This document shows, in pieces, positions 26,829 to 36,098 of a DNA stretch of 64,000 bases. Each line of letters begins with the position of its first letter. Within the stretch, counting starts at the first letter, position 1. This DNA comes from Thermoplasmata archaeon (GTDB taxonomy: Archaea; Thermoplasmatota; Thermoplasmata; Methanomassiliicoccales; Methanomethylophilaceae). Under the pieces are notes generated by a model. The model did not search any database and was not told the origin of the DNA. It saw only the letters and a program-made list of their open reading frames with translations. The stretch covers positions 21,558 through 85,557 of the forward strand of contig SUST01000006.1 of assembly GCA_015063285.1 (NCBI GenBank), read 5' to 3'. The position numbers were made by a program, and so were the translations under genes.

Positions 26829-27313
26829 TGGGCGACGAATCATTGGGATCGAAAGGTTCCGCACTTCTGATGTGCGTGGTCCTGATAGCAGGATCGATGG
26901 TGATGTTCGCCCTTTACCAAGGTATGTCCAGTATGCACCCTGACCCCCATGAGGGGATTCAGAATCTTGCGGTCACCGGAACGCTGATGGGTGAGGAATG
27001 CTCTGGAGAATGCACCATCGAGTATGTTCCCGAGACCGGGATGTACCGTTTGTATCAGGGCAAATCGACCATCACTTCTGTCAGTTGCAGCAAAGACATA
27101 GAATTCGGTATTGTTTTCGGCAGCGACGATCTGCCCGTCAAGAGCTCATACAAATGCATAGGCAAGGAACTGATCGGCGATATCGAAACAACTGTCTGGA
27201 CTCATTCGGAGGACAGAACGGATTATACATTTTACATAGGCGACCTCTGCAGGATGCTGCGTATGGTCGTCATCAACGAGGATTTCAGCATAACGGGGGA
27301 TCTGAAGGGATGA
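26825..27313 (+). CDS. membrane-anchored protein in the ABC importer operon
   Basis: This 162-residue protein has a hydrophobic helix near the N-terminus (LLMCVVLIAGSMVMFALY) and a soluble, probably extracytoplasmic domain containing four cysteines in two pairs (EECSGEC, SVSCSKD / YKCIG). It starts inside the stop of the receptor gene (ATGA). I do not recognise the family. The operon position suggests an accessory role in substrate capture. Confidence 0.6.
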   Translation: MMGDESLGSKGSALLMCVVLIAGSMVMFALYQGMSSMHPDPHEGIQNLAVTGTLMGEECSGECTIEYVPETGMYRLYQGKSTITSVSCSKDIEFGIVFGSDDLPVKSSYKCIGKELIGDIETTVWTHSEDRTDYTFYIGDLCRMLRMVVINEDFSITGDLKG

Positions 27314-27326
27314 GGGAGGCGGCCGA

Positions 27327-28472
27327 ATGAAGATAAAGTACAAGAGCAAGATAGCCAACCTGGGCCTGAAGCTGCGTCTGTCCGAGAGTTCATCCAAGGT
27401 TGTGAAGAAGCAATCGGATGGTGCAGTGACCAATCAGGACATCATCAGACAATACAGCGCATACAAGTATGCCAAGTTCATGATGCTGTTGGTCGTGGCC
27501 GTACTGTGTCTGATAACATTCGGTATCGACATCGGTCTCGGAGCGTATTCCCTGAGTTTCATCGACGTATATGCAGCCATCTTCGAGAGGCTGATGGATT
27601 GGGACCAGGTCATGTCCACTGACATGATGGTTGTTTGGGAGCTTAGGATGCCCCGTGTCATAATGGGCCTATTGGCTGGAATGGGACTGGCAATAGCTGG
27701 AGCCGCTATGCAGAGCATGATGAAGAACCCGTTGGCCGATCCATACACCACAGGAATATCCTCAGGAGCTGCTCTAGGTGCCACCATAGCCATCACCTTG
27801 GGGATTGCCATCATAGGAGGCAGCTTCGGAACGGTCATCAACGCATTCGTGTTCGCACTTCTGCCCGCGGCGTTCATCATTCTCATATCCCTTTACAAGA
27901 AACCGTCCCCAGCCATGATAATCCTGTCAGGTATATCCCTGATGTACATCTTCAACGCGGTGCAGTCTTATCTCATGCTGGTCGCAGATCCGGACGCTGC
28001 CGCCAGCGTCATAGCGTGGACCATCGGGTCCCTGAATTCGGCCAGTTGGGAGACCGTTCCATATGTGTTCCTCATGACCTTGCTCGGAGGCATCGTACTG
28101 TTGTATATGGCGAGGGTGCTCAACACAATGAATGCCGGAGATTCATATTCGAAGAGCATAGGTGTGGATGTCAACAAGGCGCGCATAATAACGCTTGTCA
28201 CCGTTTCGCTGCTCGCAGCCGGAATAGTATCGTTCACGGGAGTCATAGGGTTCATCGGACTGGTCGGACCGCACATAGCCCGTATCTTTGTCGGTTCAGA
28301 TAACAAGATACTTATCCCGGCGGCCGGGCTCATGGGTGCAGGTTTGATGCTATTAGCTGACTGTGTCGTGCAGATTGTTCTTCCCACGCTGCCCATCGGA
28401 ATCATCACGTCGATCATCGGAGGACCTGTGTTCATGATCCTATTGCTCAGACAGAAGAAGGAGGTGTGGTGA
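27327..28472 (+). CDS. FecCD-type ABC importer permease
   Basis: This 381-residue permease of the iron-siderophore/cobalamin class has about ten hydrophobic helices and typical motifs (LRMPRVIMGLLAGMGLAIAGA, NPLADPYTTGISSGAALGA in two runs, GFIGLVGPHIARI). An unusual 50-residue basic cytoplasmic N-terminal extension precedes the first helix. It overlaps the ATPase gene (TGATG). It imports the ligand delivered by the dockerin-containing receptor. Confidence 0.9.
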   Translation: MKIKYKSKIANLGLKLRLSESSSKVVKKQSDGAVTNQDIIRQYSAYKYAKFMMLLVVAVLCLITFGIDIGLGAYSLSFIDVYAAIFERLMDWDQVMSTDMMVVWELRMPRVIMGLLAGMGLAIAGAAMQSMMKNPLADPYTTGISSGAALGATIAITLGIAIIGGSFGTVINAFVFALLPAAFIILISLYKKPSPAMIILSGISLMYIFNAVQSYLMLVADPDAAASVIAWTIGSLNSASWETVPYVFLMTLLGGIVLLYMARVLNTMNAGDSYSKSIGVDVNKARIITLVTVSLLAAGIVSFTGVIGFIGLVGPHIARIFVGSDNKILIPAAGLMGAGLMLLADCVVQIVLPTLPIGIITSIIGGPVFMILLLRQKKEVW

Positions 28473-29323
28473 TGTCATTGAAGATTGAGGCTCAGGATCT
28501 AGGGGTATCTTATGGTGACAACTTGATATGGGAGCATATCAACCTGACCATCGATCAGCCTGGTCTGATCAGTATCTTGGGGCCGAACGGAGTCGGTAAA
28601 TCGACATTCATGTACACGATAAACAAGATCCTGGAGCCGACCTCAGGCCGTGTCTTGCTTGACGGAAAGGATGTCATGGAGCTTTCCTACAAGGATATAG
28701 CGAAAAGGGTCGCGTATGTCCCTCAGGCATCCGGAGAGACTTTCGCCATGACTGTCATGGATACCGTACTGATGGGAAGGTATCCCCATTCAGGATATAC
28801 CGTGACCAAAGAGGATATGGAAATCGCCGCAGACAGTCTTCAGAAGATGCATATGGGCGAGTTCGCGATGAGGAACTTCAACGAACTCTCAGCCGGACAG
28901 CACCAGAGGGTCATGATCGCAAGAGGGCTTGCGCAGATGCCCGATCTCCTTATGCTCGATGAACCTACTTCCAATCTAGACATCTATCATCAACTGTACA
29001 CGATGAAGTTATTGCGCGACCTGGCGCATGAGAGGAACATAACGGTTCTCGTGATTTGTCATGATCTAAATGTTGCTGCGAAATTCTCCGATCGCGTTAT
29101 CATGTTCTGTAAGGGAAAGGTCTACTCGGACGGACCGGCTGACGAGACACTCACCGCAGACACGATCAAAGATGTTTACGGAGTCACCTCTGACATCATA
29201 ACGGTGGATGAGCATCCGTATGTCATCTATCATTCGGACGATATCGATACAGGAATGGCGCCATCGCAGAAGACTACCACTGTGCCGAAGGGCGAGAAGG
29301 GCAACGATGATGTGGAGAACTGA
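28472..29323 (+). CDS. ABC importer ATPase, FecE/BtuD type
   Basis: This 283-residue ATPase has Walker A (GPNGVGKST), signature LSAGQHQRV, Walker B (LLMLDEPTSNLD) and H-loop (ICHDLN). The ATG at 28472 is preceded by GGAGGTG at a good distance. The C-terminus carries a short polar tail. It energises the FecCD permease. Substrate candidates are Fe-siderophore, heme or corrinoid. Confidence 0.9.
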   Translation: MSLKIEAQDLGVSYGDNLIWEHINLTIDQPGLISILGPNGVGKSTFMYTINKILEPTSGRVLLDGKDVMELSYKDIAKRVAYVPQASGETFAMTVMDTVLMGRYPHSGYTVTKEDMEIAADSLQKMHMGEFAMRNFNELSAGQHQRVMIARGLAQMPDLLMLDEPTSNLDIYHQLYTMKLLRDLAHERNITVLVICHDLNVAAKFSDRVIMFCKGKVYSDGPADETLTADTIKDVYGVTSDIITVDEHPYVIYHSDDIDTGMAPSQKTTTVPKGEKGNDDVEN

Positions 29324-29659
29324 ATACCGATAATAGAAGATCGTGTCCCTCATAGCCCCTATTCTCTTGTTTCATTACACTAGTAGTCGACAGTAGCTGG
29401 GATGAGGATTAGATTAATGCCGTTTATGGTAGATGCTACAGACAAATATCAACACATATCGAGACGATAGGAATAATCATTCATAATTGACTGTTTATTG
29501 GATCATTTATGATGGTCTTTATGAACTGAACCAGTATCAATATAAAGTCAGGTTAAAATATGCTTATGTCGTACTCAGTTAAGAACAAGCAGGGGCATCA
29601 ATACTATCAGGCTTGCTGTAATCTTTAACTTTGTTTAGAGACAGAATGATGGTGATGGA
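29324..29659. other. gene-free gap before the sensor gene
   Basis: These 336 AT-rich bases show no convincing coding frame, tRNA or strong hairpin. A TTAAAATATG element near 29550 could be the TATA box of the sensor gene, which would give a leader of about 80 bases. Nothing else was recognised. Confidence 0.4.
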
Positions 29660-31510
29660 GTGTATTACGCGGCGATAATAAGTGATGCAAAGATTACTAT
29701 CAGTCTGACTGAGAAATTCTTACATCATTTCAACAAGGACATCAAATCCGTAGTCGTCGGCGATGTTAACCAATTGATGAGCTTGATTAACGCTGCAGAG
29801 CTTATTGATGTTATCATCATAGAGCAGACTGAAACGCTAAGGTTTGTGGAAATCATGAAGGCGTTGAATCGTTTCAACGTGGATTTGCCCCTTATTCTGA
29901 TGTCCAAAGAATGCGATCCTGAGCTGATGTCTTCTGCAGTGAATGAGCATGTGGACAATTATCTTTGTATTGCCGACAAAGAACCTGCGGACTACTACAA
30001 GGAACTCGTGGATCTGATAATCTTCGCCGTTGAGAGATACCGTGTCAAGAGACAGCACATGCTGGACACTAAGAGATATTCCTCATTGGTCGAATTGGCG
30101 AAGCAGGATCAATATGATTTCCAAGCGATCATCAATTATGCTCTTGAGAATGCCATGTATCTGACGGACAGTAAGATAGGATACGTTGCTTTTGTGAATA
30201 TCCCGGAGAACAAGCTGACGATGCTGGCTTGGTCCCAGTCAGCGATGAATGAATGCCGTGTGCAGAATAAGCAGATGGATTTCAAACTGAATGAAGCAGG
30301 CCTGTGGGCAGCACCGGTCCGTACAGGCAAAACTGTGATCATTGATGACTATAAGACGACGAATCATGTCATGAAACACGGAGCACCGATGGGCCATGTG
30401 GAGATGAAGACCCTGATGATGGTCCCGATCAAGTTGAATGGAGAGATCATCGGTACAGTGGGTGTCGGGAACAAGGCAAGGGAATACAACACGTCCGATG
30501 AGTACAATGTCCAGCAGCTGTTCCAAGAGGCTTTCAAGATACAGCAGTCCGTCATCACCAAGAACAGGTACGAGAGCGAGCTGGCGATCTACAGGAAGAT
30601 ACTTGATAGGAGTCCGTTCGGCGTAATGTATGTGACGCGTGAAGGTTTCAAAGCAATCTATAACAATAACGCTGCATCAATTCTAGGTTTGAAACCTACC
30701 ACAGAAATGGTGGACCTTTCTAAGAATAGGGGGGAGATCGTCGATTACATAATCGCGCGTATCGCCAATTATACTGATTTGGATGACGGTATTGTTTTCG
30801 ATGTCGGGAATGTGAAATGGTCACTCACTATCAATAAATTCAGTGAGGAAGGCCTCGACGGCTACGGTGTGATCTTCACTGAGGTGACCAACATCTTGGA
30901 GTACAAGAGCAAGATCAGCAGTGATGAGGCCACTTTGAGATTGATGCAGGGTCTGGTCAGTAACGAATTGATGTCTGTGGTGGCGATTCTGAAAACCATC
31001 AAGGATTCTGATGAGAAGTTCGTGACCATCAAGTACAAACTGGAGGATATTTCGAGATTCTTGAAATCGGTGACTATGATGGACTTCAGCAATCTGTCAT
31101 GGGTAGATTTGGACGAGGTCATCGACAAAGGATTCGACGATTATATCGGTTCGTCATTGGACATCAAAATCAAATTGGCAAGCATCAAGGTGTTCGCCAG
31201 TAATTCTTTGTCCCGCGTATTCTACGAATACAGACACATGGTCTCCAACAGATGCATAAACATCACTTCCATAGAGGTAAAGTTCAGCGTTGAGGACGGG
31301 AATCTTAAACTGACCCTCATGGACGACGGTGTGCATCCGTTATCCTATGGGAATAATCAATCAGGAATGTTCTATCTCGACCCGTTACCAACGGTCCTGA
31401 TCACTCAGATTTGCAAGGGCAACGGTATGGATGTAAAATGGATTCCGAAGGGACATAGTTATGTGGCTGAGATCACGATACCGCCTGAGAGATACAAGAT
31501 CGGTTCGTGA
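29660..31510 (+). CDS. receiver-like / GAF / PAS sensor with degenerate kinase end
   Basis: The protein has 616 residues. The first 120 resemble a response-regulator receiver fold (IIISDA- and LILMSKECD-type strands), residues about 150-300 are a GAF domain (GYVAFVN, MVPIKLNGEIIGTVGVGN), and residues about 305-420 a PAS-like domain (ILDRSPFGVMYVTREG). The C-terminal part aligns in outline with a histidine-kinase ATPase module but lacks a recognisable H-box and N-box. It starts with GTG after GGTGATGG. It lies beside the convergent methyltransferase operon and may sense its substrate, as MsmS-type proteins do in Methanosarcina. Confidence 0.65.
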   Translation: MYYAAIISDAKITISLTEKFLHHFNKDIKSVVVGDVNQLMSLINAAELIDVIIIEQTETLRFVEIMKALNRFNVDLPLILMSKECDPELMSSAVNEHVDNYLCIADKEPADYYKELVDLIIFAVERYRVKRQHMLDTKRYSSLVELAKQDQYDFQAIINYALENAMYLTDSKIGYVAFVNIPENKLTMLAWSQSAMNECRVQNKQMDFKLNEAGLWAAPVRTGKTVIIDDYKTTNHVMKHGAPMGHVEMKTLMMVPIKLNGEIIGTVGVGNKAREYNTSDEYNVQQLFQEAFKIQQSVITKNRYESELAIYRKILDRSPFGVMYVTREGFKAIYNNNAASILGLKPTTEMVDLSKNRGEIVDYIIARIANYTDLDDGIVFDVGNVKWSLTINKFSEEGLDGYGVIFTEVTNILEYKSKISSDEATLRLMQGLVSNELMSVVAILKTIKDSDEKFVTIKYKLEDISRFLKSVTMMDFSNLSWVDLDEVIDKGFDDYIGSSLDIKIKLASIKVFASNSLSRVFYEYRHMVSNRCINITSIEVKFSVEDGNLKLTLMDDGVHPLSYGNNQSGMFYLDPLPTVLITQICKGNGMDVKWIPKGHSYVAEITIPPERYKIGS

Positions 31511-31525
31511 TTCAGCCTTATCGGT

Positions 31526-31855
31526 TTATTGACCATCCAGGACGATCTCGTTGTTGTGTGCGAGGTTGCATAGGTTAGGAGATAGAAGCCCTATCTCGAG
31601 CCATGCGGCATCGAATACCGCATTAGGAACCAGACACGGCAAGGACAGCGTCGCTCTAACTTCGGGATCCACCACTTTGCTTCCAGCAAATGTAGTAACA
31701 TCATCCATGGTTATCACGGTAAGTTTCTTCGCATATTCCTTGACATGAGGACAGTTGGATGTTATTATCACATCCAGATTCCCTTCATCATTCAGTTTCA
31801 CCTCGACTACATGCTGCTTCGAGCATGTATTCATGTTCACTACTACTTTGGCCAT
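31526..31855 (-). CDS. DUF6951-type small protein, methyltransferase-associated
   Basis: This 109-residue protein starts MAKVVVNMNTCSKQ and contains cysteines spaced across the chain (TSNCPHVKEYAKKL, LPCLVPNAVFDAAW, SPNLCNLAHN). From memory it matches a small conserved family (DUF6951) that accompanies methyltransferase clusters in methanogens. The ATG at 31855 has a GGAAGGA ribosome site. It is the last gene of the six-gene minus-strand operon. Function unknown; metal or Fe-S binding is possible. Confidence 0.6.
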   Translation of the reverse strand: MAKVVVNMNTCSKQHVVEVKLNDEGNLDVIITSNCPHVKEYAKKLTVITMDDVTTFAGSKVVDPEVRATLSLPCLVPNAVFDAAWLEIGLLSPNLCNLAHNNEIVLDGQ

Positions 31856-31868
31856 TTTCCTTCCTTCT

Positions 31869-32489
31869 TTACACACTTGCTAATCCTTTCGCTTCAGTAA
31901 GCGCTTTTTTGATCCTATCTATATCGCATTTTCTGCAATCATGTTTTAGATTGAGTTCATTAGCAAATTTCTCTGAGAGCTCGCGATATTCATCCTCGTT
32001 GCCGATCCCTGTGTCCAGGAAAAGTACCCTTTGATAAGAATCGAAGATGATGTCGAAGAAGAATTCAGGTTCGAAGTCCTCAAGCATATCTAGGTGCAAC
32101 TCTTTAATCAGTCCCTGTGTGCCTTCCAGGGCCCATCCGGGTGTATTGAACCATGTTCCTGTGCAGTCTTTCTTCTCCGCTTTGTATTCATCAGGGCCAA
32201 GTATCGCTTCGATGCAGTCACAACCTTTCAGCATCACAGATGGTATGGGAATCTCATCGGTTATTCTCTCCAAGGAGTTGCAAACCGCATATCCTAGGAA
32301 GAGGACGTCCACCTTTCCTTCGAATTCTTTTGCTTCCTCGAGTATGACCTCCTTCATATGCGGGGGGTCTTCGTGCAGTGCGAATTCGAGATACTTCTTC
32401 ATCACGATGTCCTCATCGCCGGCTGTAAGGTATTCCAATTCCGGCTTCAGAATGTCGCATGCGAGAATGCCTATCCTCATCACATTCAC
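31869..32489 (-). CDS. DUF1638-family protein (short form)
   Basis: This 206-residue DUF1638 protein starts MRIGILACDILKPEL, with the family's GYAVCNSL and GCDCIEAILG segments and the LDTGIGNEDEYREL end shared with the longer paralogue at 10682-11533. Several conserved cysteines (ACD, CNS, CDC, CTG, CRKC) suggest metal binding. It overlaps the oxoprolinase-like gene by four bases. The family has been noted next to corrinoid methyltransferases; its reaction is not established. Confidence 0.75.
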   Translation of the reverse strand: MNVMRIGILACDILKPELEYLTAGDEDIVMKKYLEFALHEDPPHMKEVILEEAKEFEGKVDVLFLGYAVCNSLERITDEIPIPSVMLKGCDCIEAILGPDEYKAEKKDCTGTWFNTPGWALEGTQGLIKELHLDMLEDFEPEFFFDIIFDSYQRVLFLDTGIGNEDEYRELSEKFANELNLKHDCRKCDIDRIKKALTEAKGLASV

Positions 32490-34486
32490 CTGAATTGCTT
32501 GGGCTTACCCGCAGCCCTTATCGTCATGTGGATTTCGACCAGAGGATTGTCCTCTCCGTAATCCTTCGAGTTACCGTACTTGAACGTGCTGCGATCAGTT
32601 TCAACGCTGATTGAAATGTCTTCAGCACCGCTTCTGTCTATGGCGTCCTGAACATATCTGCGTCCGTCTTCTTCGGCATGCTTGAGGGCTTCCTCCATGG
32701 AATCGTATTTTACATTGCCCATCTTGGAGAATACCTCTACTTTGCTCTCGGTAGCACCGATTGTTTCCGGTTTTATCAGAATCTCCAGGACTTCGGAGAT
32801 GGAGGAAGTAATGGCGCCGATTGCATTTCCTACTCCGGAGTATTCGTGGATGAGAACAGGGGTATTGAACGCCTCTCCCACCCATTTGATGTATACTCCT
32901 GACGGGGCACCGATGCCTATGATCGGTTGTTTTATCGTAATGCTGCAGCTGTAGTCATTGTTACCTTCATGGAAGACTGCTTTCTTGAGCATATTTTGAG
33001 CCACATCGCTGATGGTGTGCCCCCCTTCCTCATGGTAGATGACCTTCATCAGTTCCAAGCATAGTTTGTATTTTATGCGGTCCTTCGCTTCCTTGATGAA
33101 GGATTCGGTGTTCGATCCCATTCTGTCTGCAAGATAGTTTACTGCGGCCAGAGAAGCTTCTGCATCGAATTCGGAATATGTGCCCTCAGCATGGAGGATA
33201 TCTGTAGGCGTTACACCTATCCTTTGTATGTAACCGAGGGATTCGAGTTTGTATATGTTGAAGTTCATGGGATGTATTCCCAGAATCTCGCCTGCCTCGT
33301 TCAGGCTGTACGGATGATCTTTAAGAAGCTCCAGCAGACTCATGTCTGTTGGTGTGATAATACGGCCTTCCTCAGGTATCCTGAGGGTGCGGAACATCTC
33401 GCAATCGAGTATGATGTTGTCCTCGCCTAACGCAGGTGGGGAAGGCCTTGATGCGATATTCGTTAATCTTCTGTAGTAATCGTGAACAAATTCCCACTCG
33501 GTGCTGGCAAGACACACAGGCATTACTCTCAGAGATGAAAGTATCATATTCGGGCCGTTCACCAATATACGGCTGTCCCCTCCAATACCAGAAGTCTCGA
33601 TGTCAGCAGCCATCACCCTCGTGCGTTTTCCACCGATGATCGCACCTTCGGGGTCAAGGCGCGGTCTTCCGTTACGAAGGATTCCGATGTCTGTCGTAGT
33701 TCCTCCCATATCCATAACGATGGCGTTCTTTTGTCCGGTCAGCACCATAGCTCCTATAAGACTCGCAGCTGGTCCGGATATGATTGTTTCCACTGGACGT
33801 TCTTTTGCGATGTCCTCGCCCATCATGGATCCGTCTCCGCGTACTATCATCAGAGGGGCATGAATGGACAGCTCTTCCATGACTTTCTTAACTGATTTGA
33901 TGAGGTCGTCGATGATCGGGATGAGGCGCGCATTCATTATGGATGTGGACGTCCTCTCGTTAAAGCCGAGTCCGGAAGATAATTCATGTCCGCATATCAC
34001 AGGCACATTCAGAATGGACTTGGCCAAAGCCTTGATTTTGTTCTCGTGGTCAGGATTGCGGACTGACAGGAAACTGTTGATTGACAGTCCATCTACCTTC
34101 CCTTTGATCTCTTCCAGGAATTTTGTAGCGGCATCGATGTCAAGCGGTTTCGCCTCATTTCCATGCAGGTCATGGCCTCCAGAAATCACTATGGAAAAGT
34201 CAGACCTAACTGAATTGTCGTAATCATTGCCGATGCATATGAGTCCTACTCTGCATCCTTTTCCCTCCACTACTGAGTTGGTTGCTAGAGTAGATGAGAG
34301 GGATACGACGCCAATCTTTGGTAGATACTCTTGTGGGATTTTCATCATTACATTGCGCAATCCGATACTCAAATCCTCTCTAGTTGTGTGAGACTTAGTG
34401 CAGTAAAGGACATCGTTATTGTCCAAATTAATTATGGCTGCATCTGTGTATGTGCCCCCGGTATCGAGGCCTAATCCCAGTGTCAT
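32486..34486 (-). CDS. hydantoinase/oxoprolinase-like ASKHA protein
   Basis: This protein of 666 residues has two ASKHA-type nucleotide-binding elements: LGLDTGGTYTDAAI at the N-terminus and VMDMGGTTTDIGIL in the middle, with ISGPAAS between them, as in the hydantoinase A/5-oxoprolinase family. In methanogen clusters such proteins sit with corrinoid methyltransferases; a role in corrinoid reactivation analogous to RamA is a reasonable inference, but there is no ferredoxin domain here. The C-terminal region has no recognised motif. It overlaps DUF1638. Confidence 0.75.
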   Translation of the reverse strand: MTLGLGLDTGGTYTDAAIINLDNNDVLYCTKSHTTREDLSIGLRNVMMKIPQEYLPKIGVVSLSSTLATNSVVEGKGCRVGLICIGNDYDNSVRSDFSIVISGGHDLHGNEAKPLDIDAATKFLEEIKGKVDGLSINSFLSVRNPDHENKIKALAKSILNVPVICGHELSSGLGFNERTSTSIMNARLIPIIDDLIKSVKKVMEELSIHAPLMIVRGDGSMMGEDIAKERPVETIISGPAASLIGAMVLTGQKNAIVMDMGGTTTDIGILRNGRPRLDPEGAIIGGKRTRVMAADIETSGIGGDSRILVNGPNMILSSLRVMPVCLASTEWEFVHDYYRRLTNIASRPSPPALGEDNIILDCEMFRTLRIPEEGRIITPTDMSLLELLKDHPYSLNEAGEILGIHPMNFNIYKLESLGYIQRIGVTPTDILHAEGTYSEFDAEASLAAVNYLADRMGSNTESFIKEAKDRIKYKLCLELMKVIYHEEGGHTISDVAQNMLKKAVFHEGNNDYSCSITIKQPIIGIGAPSGVYIKWVGEAFNTPVLIHEYSGVGNAIGAITSSISEVLEILIKPETIGATESKVEVFSKMGNVKYDSMEEALKHAEEDGRRYVQDAIDRSGAEDISISVETDRSTFKYGNSKDYGEDNPLVEIHMTIRAAGKPKQFR

Positions 34487-34576
34487 GATTCTTGAATCCC
34501 GTCCTAGTGATGTCGGTGTTAAGAGGTTGTAAGAAGGTGTGGAGAATAGGGGTCGCCCTATTCTGGTATTGATTAT

Positions 34577-34897
34577 TCATTTGTTGAATGATGATATGCC
34601 ACGATCCGTGCCACGGTTGTACATGAAATTACTCATGTGGTCTGACAGTATCCTTTGCTGATCTTTGTTATGGATGTCAGTCGAGTTCAGTATAGGGAAT
34701 TCGTAATCGCATTTGTTGCAACGTACTTTGTTGCAACCGCGAACGGCTTCCGAGCATCCTTGGCAAGCGAATGCCCTGGCGTAAACCAGTGAGAAATTGA
34801 ATCCGCATCTGGGGCACGTAAGGGTTTTGCGTACCGATGCGGTCTCAGTATCTTTGAAGCCATGGTCGTTCATGGCTTTGAAGAACGTAGTAGTCAT
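34577..34897 (-). CDS. zinc-ribbon protein, methyltransferase-associated
   Basis: This is a small protein of about 106 residues with three cysteine pairs: CPRCGF, CQGC and CNKVRCNKCDYEFP, a double zinc-ribbon-like layout. The start ATG at 34897 follows GAGTGA. It lies between the methyltransferase and the oxoprolinase-like gene. It may be a metal-binding chaperone or regulator of the pathway; nothing in the sequence decides this. Confidence 0.6.
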   Translation of the reverse strand: MTTTFFKAMNDHGFKDTETASVRKTLTCPRCGFNFSLVYARAFACQGCSEAVRGCNKVRCNKCDYEFPILNSTDIHNKDQQRILSDHMSNFMYNRGTDRGISSFNK

Positions 34898-34998
34898 GGG
34901 AATCACTCAATTGTGGATTCCACCGCCCTGCTGGAAGAAAAACAAGGGGCAGGAGCAGGATGGTGGAATCCCCGCCCGAAGGCGGGTTAGAATGTTTC

Positions 34999-36093
34999 TC
35001 AGAATGCTCCGTACTTGTGGGTCGCGTCCATAACTCCCTGGACAACTTCCCACTTGGTCTCAAGGTCCGGAGGGACCTCACATCCGGATGCGATGCACAC
35101 GTGCGAGTTGAGCCCTGCTTTGCACATTGCGGTCTTACAGTCCTGGCAGAGTTCCTTGGTCACCTGTACAGCCTCATCGTAAGTGCCTCTCATGAAGAGC
35201 TGGGGGTCGATTGTTCCCATGATTGTACACTTCTCGCCGTATCCTCTCTCGATGACGCTTGCCATCGTAGGGGACTCAGGGATCTGAGGGTAATATGCCA
35301 TAGAGTATCCGTCAACACCGAACAGTTTGATCTGGGTGTCGAGGTGAGGCATATCAGCACAGTTGTGGATTGCGAGACCGATTCCTGCCTTCCTGGTTGC
35401 TTCGTTGGTCCTCTTGGCGTATTTCTCTCCCTCGAATTCCATGTATTCAGGGTCTCCGAGACAGGAGTAGTTACCCCAAAGGTAATCCCAACACATTGCT
35501 TCTACGCCGGTCTGTGCGATCTCTGTTACTGCTTCGCAACAGAACTGTGTCGTGGATTCTAGTGCCTTGTGGACTGCATCGGGATCAGTGTACATGTCCA
35601 TCATGACCTGCTCCGCTCCTCCTGCTTGGGTGAGAGTTAGGAGAGGTCCCTCGAGGAATGACATGAGGAATGATTTTCCTTTCAGTTCCTTTGCAGCAAG
35701 TTTGTTCATCTCAATGAGGTGTCCCGTACGGCCCTTATGGCAGTCGGGGTGTGTCTCAGCGATCTTCTCGTAATCTTCTGCCGTGTGGACGATGTGACCA
35801 TCGACGAATGGAGTGTTCTCAGCATCCATCCTTACGTTCGCGCCGTAGTCATGAGCTGTGACGGAAAGGTCCTCTAGCAGAACAGAGTATGGGAATTTGT
35901 ACTGCTTGAATCCCTCGACGAATGAATCCGCACATACCTTCGCATCAGTTGCCCAAGTCTTGTAGGTAACTGGCTGGTTGGGGAGAAGCCTTCTCTGAAG
36001 TCCGCAGACAAGAGGGTATGCGGGAAGCTCATCGACAGGCTCGTTCATGAGGGTTGCTACTGCTCTCTCATAGGGTGTCATAGGTGCGACCAT
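34999..36093 (-). CDS. MtaA/MtbA/MtsA-family corrinoid:CoM methyltransferase
   Basis: This 364-residue UroD-fold protein carries the zinc signature of methylcobamide:coenzyme M methyltransferases: HNC (IHNCADMPHL, about residue 240) and a distant Cys (ASGCEVPPD, about 335). It would transfer a methyl group from the corrinoid protein encoded just upstream to coenzyme M, feeding methyl-CoM reductase. No substrate-specific MT1 gene is present. In Methanosarcina the MtsA/MtsB pair does both steps for methyl sulfides, a layout this pair resembles, though other substrates are possible. Confidence 0.85.
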   Translation of the reverse strand: MVAPMTPYERAVATLMNEPVDELPAYPLVCGLQRRLLPNQPVTYKTWATDAKVCADSFVEGFKQYKFPYSVLLEDLSVTAHDYGANVRMDAENTPFVDGHIVHTAEDYEKIAETHPDCHKGRTGHLIEMNKLAAKELKGKSFLMSFLEGPLLTLTQAGGAEQVMMDMYTDPDAVHKALESTTQFCCEAVTEIAQTGVEAMCWDYLWGNYSCLGDPEYMEFEGEKYAKRTNEATRKAGIGLAIHNCADMPHLDTQIKLFGVDGYSMAYYPQIPESPTMASVIERGYGEKCTIMGTIDPQLFMRGTYDEAVQVTKELCQDCKTAMCKAGLNSHVCIASGCEVPPDLETKWEVVQGVMDATHKYGAF

Positions 36094-36098
36094 TCAAA

